This document shows, in pieces, positions 59,210 to 64,000 of a stretch of 64,000 nucleotides of DNA. Source of the stretch: an uncultured Lysobacterales bacterium (GTDB lineage: Bacteria > Pseudomonadota > Gammaproteobacteria > Xanthomonadales > SZUA-36); assembly GCA_937924405.1 (NCBI GenBank), contig CALDVW010000017.1, positions 1 through 64,000 of the forward strand, written 5' to 3'. Numbering within the stretch: the stretch's first letter is position 1; the number at the start of each line of letters is the position of its first letter. The position numbers and the translations under genes are program-made. The notes under the pieces were generated by a model that saw only the letters and a list, made by a program, of their open reading frames with translations, was not told where the DNA came from and ran no database searches.

Positions 59210-60333
59210 GGCTCACAAGGAAGCAAGTCTCCTTATCATTCGGATACGGCCGGTACCTGGTTGTCATCCTGTTCGCCGCGCTTCTTTCCGCTTGTGGAGG
59301 GGGTGATGCGCAAAGTGAAGATTTGGTTGGCGGCAAGCGCCCCGTGTTCGTGACAGTGGCGCAAGTCACAACTGAAGATGTCGAGGTTAAACTCTATTCA
59401 ATTGGCCGTCTGGTCAGTCAAAACACCCCGACGCTGGCCGCGGAGATCAATGCTCGTGTGATCGAATCCCTGGTTGATGCAGGCGAAACCGTGAGTAAGG
59501 GCCAGGAGCTGATCCTGCTCGATACGACCAACACCGAGCTGATCCGGCGCGAGGCCCTTGCTGACATCCAGCGGTTGAAAGTGAGCATCGCGAATGAAGA
59601 ACGAAGGGTGGCGCGCTACCGGGATCTGAAGACGAAAGACATGATGCCGCAGGAACGCCTGGACGATGCGGAAGCAAAACTGGCCGTCGACCGGGCTACT
59701 CTGACCGCGGCACTGGCACGCCTGGCGATAGCCGAAGATCGGCTGGCCAAGGCGCGGCTCACTTCCCCCGTAAATGGCGTGGTTGAAAAGCGCCATGTAT
59801 CGATTGGCGATTATGTGAAAAGTGGTGGCCCCCTGGTCACAGTGACGGATACTCACGCCTTACGCGCGGAGCTCCCTTTCCCGGAGACCGTTGGCTCGCA
59901 ACTGCTGATTGGCCAGCAACTATTTATTGAGAGTCCCGTGGCGCCCGGGCTCGTGGTGGAAGCCAAAGTGAGCCATATCAAGCCGCAGGTGGGTTCCATG
60001 AGCCGCGCACTCATGGTTATTGCGGATCTCGAAAACCCCGGAAAATGGCGTCCGGAAGCCACGGTGGAAGCCACGGCAGTCATCGAGCGACGCCCCGGAT
60101 CGGTTGTCGTCCCGGTCATGTCCGTGGTGAAAAGACCTGCGGGTGATGTGGTGTTCATTCTCACTAACACCGATGAACCACGGGTTCGCCAACAGCCGGT
60201 CAGGCTGGGGCAGCGGCAGAATGGATCGATTGAAATCCTCAGTGGTGTCGTAGTGGGCAGCACCGTGGTAGTCGAAGGCGCTCACTATCTCAGTGATGGT
60301 GCGCTGGTCACTGTACGGGAGAGCCAGCCGTGA
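59206..60333 (+). CDS. RND efflux periplasmic adaptor (membrane fusion protein)
   Basis: A 375-residue lipoprotein (lipobox LLSAC, Cys30) linking the inner-membrane pump to an outer-membrane channel. Visible parts are the beta-barrel/lipoyl halves (INARVIESLVDAGETVSKGQELILLD and SPVNGVVEKRHVSIGDYVKSG), a coiled-coil hairpin between them (ADIQRLKVSIANEERRVARYRDL ... DRATLTAALARLAIAEDRLAKARL) and a C-terminal membrane-proximal domain. Start and stop overlap neighbours (ATGA both sides). No outer-membrane factor gene is in the window. Confidence 0.9.
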   Translation: MRLTRKQVSLSFGYGRYLVVILFAALLSACGGGDAQSEDLVGGKRPVFVTVAQVTTEDVEVKLYSIGRLVSQNTPTLAAEINARVIESLVDAGETVSKGQELILLDTTNTELIRREALADIQRLKVSIANEERRVARYRDLKTKDMMPQERLDDAEAKLAVDRATLTAALARLAIAEDRLAKARLTSPVNGVVEKRHVSIGDYVKSGGPLVTVTDTHALRAELPFPETVGSQLLIGQQLFIESPVAPGLVVEAKVSHIKPQVGSMSRALMVIADLENPGKWRPEATVEATAVIERRPGSVVVPVMSVVKRPAGDVVFILTNTDEPRVRQQPVRLGQRQNGSIEILSGVVVGSTVVVEGAHYLSDGALVTVRESQP

Positions 60334-63300
60334 ACCAGCCGGATACAACAGGAAACCCCGTCTCTGTCATCCAGAGGGTGGGGAAGAGCCTGCCGGAATT
60401 GTCGATCCAAAGACATGTTTTCGCCTACATGTTATCCGGTGTGCTTTTGTTGTTCGGCGTCATCGCATTCGACCGGATCGGTGTCGATCGATTTCCCTTG
60501 ATCGATTTCCCGATGATTTCAATCAGGACCATCTTGCCCGGCGCGAGTCCCGAAATCATCGATTCCAGCGTTGCAAATATTATTGAGACATCGGTCAACA
60601 GTGTACCTGCGATTGAACATATCCAGTCCACTTCTGCACCGGGTATATCCGTGGTGGTTGTGCGTTTCGGATTGGAAAAGAATGTCGACATCGCATTCAA
60701 CGAAGTGCAGGCCAAGGTCAACCAGATCCTTCCCTCCCTGCCGGAGGAGGCGGACCCGCCCGTGGTCGCCAAGGTTGAATTTGGCGCATTACCTATTCTG
60801 TGGCTGGCATTGACCGGTGACCGGACACTGCAACAACTTAACCAATATTCCAGAAATATTATTAAGAAGCGCCTGGAAACTATTGATGGTGTGGGAGAAG
60901 TTAGATTAGGAGGTGAACGAAAACGTACCATTCGTGTCAATCTCGACCCTGACCGGATGGCCGCATTCGGCATCGCTGCAAACGATGTTATCGGTGCATT
61001 TGCAACCGAGCATGTGCGCATGCAGGGTGGATTCCTGGTCAGTGGCAGGCAGGAAAAACTGGTCAAACTCGACCTGGAATACCATGACCCGCGTGAGCTG
61101 GAGTCACTGATCGTAGCGTATCCGCAGGGCGCCCCAATTCGCCTGGGGGATATCGCTGACGTCGAGGACGGCCTGGCCGACCACCGGCAATTTGCTAGCT
61201 TCAATGGACAACCTACCGTTGGCATTGGCATCGTCAAAGTCCAGAACTCCAACTCGGTGGCCATCGTGAGCGAAGTCAAGAGAAGGCTGCGCGAGGAAAT
61301 ACTCCCGGATCTGCCGCCGGGAATGAAACTGGAAGTTGCCTTCAGTGACGCGGCCCTGATCGAAGATATTGTCGCTGCACTCGAAGAACACATCGTGCTG
61401 GGCACCTTGCTGACCGCGCTGGTCGTGTTCCTGTTCCTGAAAAGCCTGTCGGCGACCCTGATCATTGCGGCAGCCATTCCGGTTTCGTTGCTTGGCGCGG
61501 TCGCCGTGATGTATTTCTCGGGGTTCACGTTCAATACCATGACCCTGCTGGGTCTTTTGCTGCTGATCGGCATCGTGGTCGATGACGCGATTGTCGTTCT
61601 GGAGAATATTTACCGGCAACGGGAACTGGGCAATGAAGACCCGGTCGATGCAGCCATAAAGGGCAGCCGGCAGGTTGTTTTCGCGGTGCTGGCCGCAACC
61701 CTGACCCTGGTCGCCATCTTTGCCCCGGTGATTTTCATGAAAGGGATCATCGGCAGTTTCTTCCAGTCGTTTGCCGTGGTTGTTACCGTTGGCGTGCTGG
61801 TTTCACTGTTCGTCTCCGTCACCTTGACACCAGCCCTGTGTTCAAGGCACCTGGGTTTCTCGTCGGAGCACGGGCGGCTCTACCGAGCCATCGAGTCAAG
61901 GTTCCGGGCCATGGACCGTGCTTACCGTAATCTGATTACGGTAAGTCTGCGGCATCGCAGGATCGTCATCGGCGCCGCGGCCATCATCGTTCTTTTCAGT
62001 GGCTACATTTTTGTCCAGATAGACAAGGGCTTCATGCCGGAAGAGGACGAGGGGCGTTTTATTGTCGCAGTGAAGACGCCGCTGGGCTCGAGTATCGACT
62101 ATACCGAATCACGTATTCGCCTGATTGAGCAGGTGTTTGGTGACTACGAGGAAATCACCGGTTCGTTCGCCACCATTGGCCAGGATCAGGCCAGGCAGGT
62201 CAGCCAGGCGAATATCATCGTAAACATGGCCGACTGGGAGGACCGTGATATTACCCAATCCAACTTGATGGGGATATTGCGAGAGCGTTTCCGCGAAATT
62301 CCCGGAGTGGAAATATTCGTCACGGAGATGCCAATAGTCGGGGGGCAGCGTGGAGACCCACTCCAATTCGTTGTGCGGGGCCCGGATCTCAACCGGGTGG
62401 CCGAACTGTCGCAACAGTTGAAAAACCGCCTGGCTGAAATTGACGGAATGGGGCAATTGGATCTCACGTTACAACTGGACCTGCCGCAACTTGAAATGGT
62501 TCCTTCGCGGGAACGTATCCGTAGCCTGGGCCTCAGCACACGGGATGTTGCACTCGCTGTCAACGTTTTGTCCGGAGGGTACGACGTAGCCCGTTATAAC
62601 GATGACCCTGGTGATGGCGAGCGCTACGACGTTCGCCTCAAAGCCGGTGAGGGCAGTCTCCAGCAGGCGCCGGACCTGAGCAAGATTTACCTGCGGAATC
62701 CGGGCGGGGAGTTGGTGCGGCTGGACAACCTGATAGAAATAGAGCAAACCATGGGGCCGGCTGTAGTGTCCCGTTATGACCTGCAATATGCAGCCACTTT
62801 CCTGGGTACACCGGTTATGGCCGAAGCCGCAGCCATCGATACGGTGCGGGAAATCGCGGCCGAAATCCTTCCGGTTGGCTACCGTGTCCAAATGACCGGC
62901 CGTTCGGAAGAATTCGGCAGAACAGCCAACTACATGATGTTCGCCTTCGTCACTGCCATGATACTGGTTTACATGGTGCTGGCCAGTCAGTTCAACTCCT
63001 TTATTCAGCCGTTGATCATCATGGTCGCCCAGCCGCTGGCCATCATCGGGGGTGTTGGGGCCCTGTGGCTAACCGGCCACTCTCTGAACATCTATTCCAT
63101 GATCGGCCTGGTGCTGTTGGTAGGCCTGGTGGCAAAAAACTCCATCCTGCTGGTGGATCTGACCAACCAGATGCGCGAGCAGGGCATGGGTATCGACGAA
63201 GCACTGAAGGAGGCCTGCCCGATTCGGATGCGGCCGGTGCTGATGACCTCAGCGACCATTATCCTGGCCTTGTCACCCGCTGCACTGGGGCTGGGTGCCG

Positions 63301-63419
63301 GCTCCGATACGAACGGCCCGCTGGCCGTCGCCGTGATCGGTGGGTTGATCAGCTCCACGCTGTTGACCCTGCTGGTCGTTCCGTCAGTCTATTCGCTGGT
63401 GGAACACCGCTTGCGTTAA
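60330..63419 (+). CDS. RND multidrug efflux pump (AcrB/MdtB-like)
   Basis: A 1029-residue inner-membrane proton-driven exporter, normal length for HAE-1 RND pumps. TM4 has the proton-relay pair Asp418-Asp419 in GIVVDDAIVVLENIYR. The two periplasmic porter loops follow TM1 and TM7, and the second half repeats the pattern (MIGLVLLVGLVAKNSILLVDLTN). The likely cargo is amphiphilic toxic compounds. It is the last gene of the TetR-adaptor-pump operon. Confidence 0.93.
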   Translation: MNQPDTTGNPVSVIQRVGKSLPELSIQRHVFAYMLSGVLLLFGVIAFDRIGVDRFPLIDFPMISIRTILPGASPEIIDSSVANIIETSVNSVPAIEHIQSTSAPGISVVVVRFGLEKNVDIAFNEVQAKVNQILPSLPEEADPPVVAKVEFGALPILWLALTGDRTLQQLNQYSRNIIKKRLETIDGVGEVRLGGERKRTIRVNLDPDRMAAFGIAANDVIGAFATEHVRMQGGFLVSGRQEKLVKLDLEYHDPRELESLIVAYPQGAPIRLGDIADVEDGLADHRQFASFNGQPTVGIGIVKVQNSNSVAIVSEVKRRLREEILPDLPPGMKLEVAFSDAALIEDIVAALEEHIVLGTLLTALVVFLFLKSLSATLIIAAAIPVSLLGAVAVMYFSGFTFNTMTLLGLLLLIGIVVDDAIVVLENIYRQRELGNEDPVDAAIKGSRQVVFAVLAATLTLVAIFAPVIFMKGIIGSFFQSFAVVVTVGVLVSLFVSVTLTPALCSRHLGFSSEHGRLYRAIESRFRAMDRAYRNLITVSLRHRRIVIGAAAIIVLFSGYIFVQIDKGFMPEEDEGRFIVAVKTPLGSSIDYTESRIRLIEQVFGDYEEITGSFATIGQDQARQVSQANIIVNMADWEDRDITQSNLMGILRERFREIPGVEIFVTEMPIVGGQRGDPLQFVVRGPDLNRVAELSQQLKNRLAEIDGMGQLDLTLQLDLPQLEMVPSRERIRSLGLSTRDVALAVNVLSGGYDVARYNDDPGDGERYDVRLKAGEGSLQQAPDLSKIYLRNPGGELVRLDNLIEIEQTMGPAVVSRYDLQYAATFLGTPVMAEAAAIDTVREIAAEILPVGYRVQMTGRSEEFGRTANYMMFAFVTAMILVYMVLASQFNSFIQPLIIMVAQPLAIIGGVGALWLTGHSLNIYSMIGLVLLVGLVAKNSILLVDLTNQMREQGMGIDEALKEACPIRMRPVLMTSATIILALSPAALGLGAGSDTNGPLAVAVIGGLISSTLLTLLVVPSVYSLVEHRLR

Positions 63420-63437
63420 TCTCGGCTCCGGTTTTTT

Positions 63438-63469
63438 CCGCTATCGGTTGAAATCGCAACCGAAAGCGG
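63438..63469. terminator. Strong hairpin after the RND operon
   Basis: CCGCT.TCGGTTG (63438-63450) and CAACCGA.AGCGG (63457-63469) pair with one internal A-A mismatch around a 6-nt loop. It starts about 19 nt after the pump stop codon. A T6 run precedes rather than follows it, so it is not a classical intrinsic terminator for the plus strand, but position and strength favour transcript ending or 3'-end protection. Confidence 0.45.
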
Positions 63470-63653
63470 AGATAGTTCAGCGAAAGGTTGTCGGTGCCGT
63501 TACGGGTCGAACGATGAGCCTGGAAGAATGCCTTCTCAGCATGCACGCAAGTTAACCGGATGACTTCGGATTGACATTAAAGCGTATGGCGCTCGTAAGG
63601 AGGCTTTGATAAAGTGTCGCCCACTTACATCAAATCGTTTTAATTAGTGTGAA

Positions 63654-64000
63654 ATGAAATCCTTCCTCTGGTTGATCTTAGTGCCGTTTTTAACATTCAG
63701 TGCGTCTGGGCAGGCGTCTGAATTTTACGTGGTAGATATTGGCCCCAACCGGGAAGAGCCCTGGCAGGTGCTGAAATACGATGAAAATGGCCAAAACCCC
63801 GAGGTATTCATAGATACGGAACTGAGCAAACCACAGGATATTGTCTTCATGGAAGATGAAGGCACGGTCCTGGTTTCGAATCTCCGCAGCGGGCGAATTA
63901 CCCGGTATAACTCCGAAACAGGAACATACATCAATAATTTTGCATCCGGAATCGGACAACCCACCCGAATGAAAGTCGGCTCAGATAATCTGCTCTATGT
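63654..64000 (+). CDS. Secreted beta-propeller-like protein (partial)
   Basis: The gene runs past the window end. The first 115 codons encode a Sec signal peptide (about 1-22, cleavage after GQA) and then repeated short strand segments of NHL/six-bladed-propeller style: FYVVDIGPNR, VLKYDENGQ, PQDIVFMEDEGTVLVSNLRSGRITRYNSETG, PTRMKVGSDNLLY. No enzyme motif can be judged from this part. The role is unknown, and it is probably exported to the periplasm or beyond. Confidence 0.6.
   Translation, partial: MKSFLWLILVPFLTFSASGQASEFYVVDIGPNREEPWQVLKYDENGQNPEVFIDTELSKPQDIVFMEDEGTVLVSNLRSGRITRYNSETGTYINNFASGIGQPTRMKVGSDNLLY

Noticed and set aside
60425-61573. A 382-codon open frame on the minus strand opposite the RND pump
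   Set aside because: Antisense to a highly conserved pump region including its TM4 motif; composition is typical of a shadow frame.

Overview
The window looks like a chromosomal segment of a free-living gammaproteobacterium, probably an aerobic, possibly marine, heterotroph. This is inferred from enterobacterial-like homologues (AlaA, YbdL, GabT, PEP carboxylase, the GlgABCP set), an AcrB-type RND pump, c-type cytochromes and lipoprotein signals. There is no rRNA or tRNA gene to fix the taxonomy. Nearly all of the window is coding. I see no CRISPR array, insertion sequence, prophage or integrase.

Layout. 1-9.5 kb: leucine dehydrogenase, an M16 zinc-protease lipoprotein and the fused isobutyryl-CoA mutase IcmF (branched-chain and short-chain acyl-CoA metabolism), then peptidase T. 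9.5-17.5 kb: an MFS carrier, a DUF2237 protein, a ZIP-like transporter split by a cyclic-nucleotide-binding domain, a cyclic-2,3-diphosphoglycerate-synthetase-like P-loop protein, a PuuA-like glutamine synthetase homologue, a FabH-like ketosynthase and a GST. 17.5-28.4 kb: pyruvate phosphate dikinase, two c-type cytochromes, several transporters, two envelope proteins and a decayed PLP decarboxylase. 28.4-32.7 kb: cation antiporter, GABA aminotransferase, esterase, crotonase. 32.7-42.8 kb: a glycogen locus (glgA, glgC, glgB, glgP), with glgP at the end of a compact operon encoding two DUF1538 membrane proteins, a PII-like protein and a CBS protein. 42.8-58.5 kb: aminotransferases, N-formylglutamate amidohydrolase-like protein, a two-domain PPK2, archaeal-type 2-phosphoglycerate kinase and phosphoglycerate mutase, a cysteine-synthase-like enzyme with a polycysteine leader ORF, serC-serA and PEP carboxylase. 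58.5-63.4 kb: a TetR-controlled RND efflux operon. The window ends inside a secreted beta-propeller-like gene.

A recurring theme is the phosphoglycerate/PEP node: PPDK, PEP carboxylase, SerA/SerC, and a set of archaeal-type enzymes (mutase, 2PG kinase, cDPG-synthetase-like) that on paper could convert 3-phosphoglycerate to cyclic 2,3-diphosphoglycerate. The three most interesting items are that possible cDPG route, the cysteine-rich leader ORF with a potential attenuator before the cysteine-synthase-like gene, and the DUF1538/PII/CBS/glycogen phosphorylase operon.
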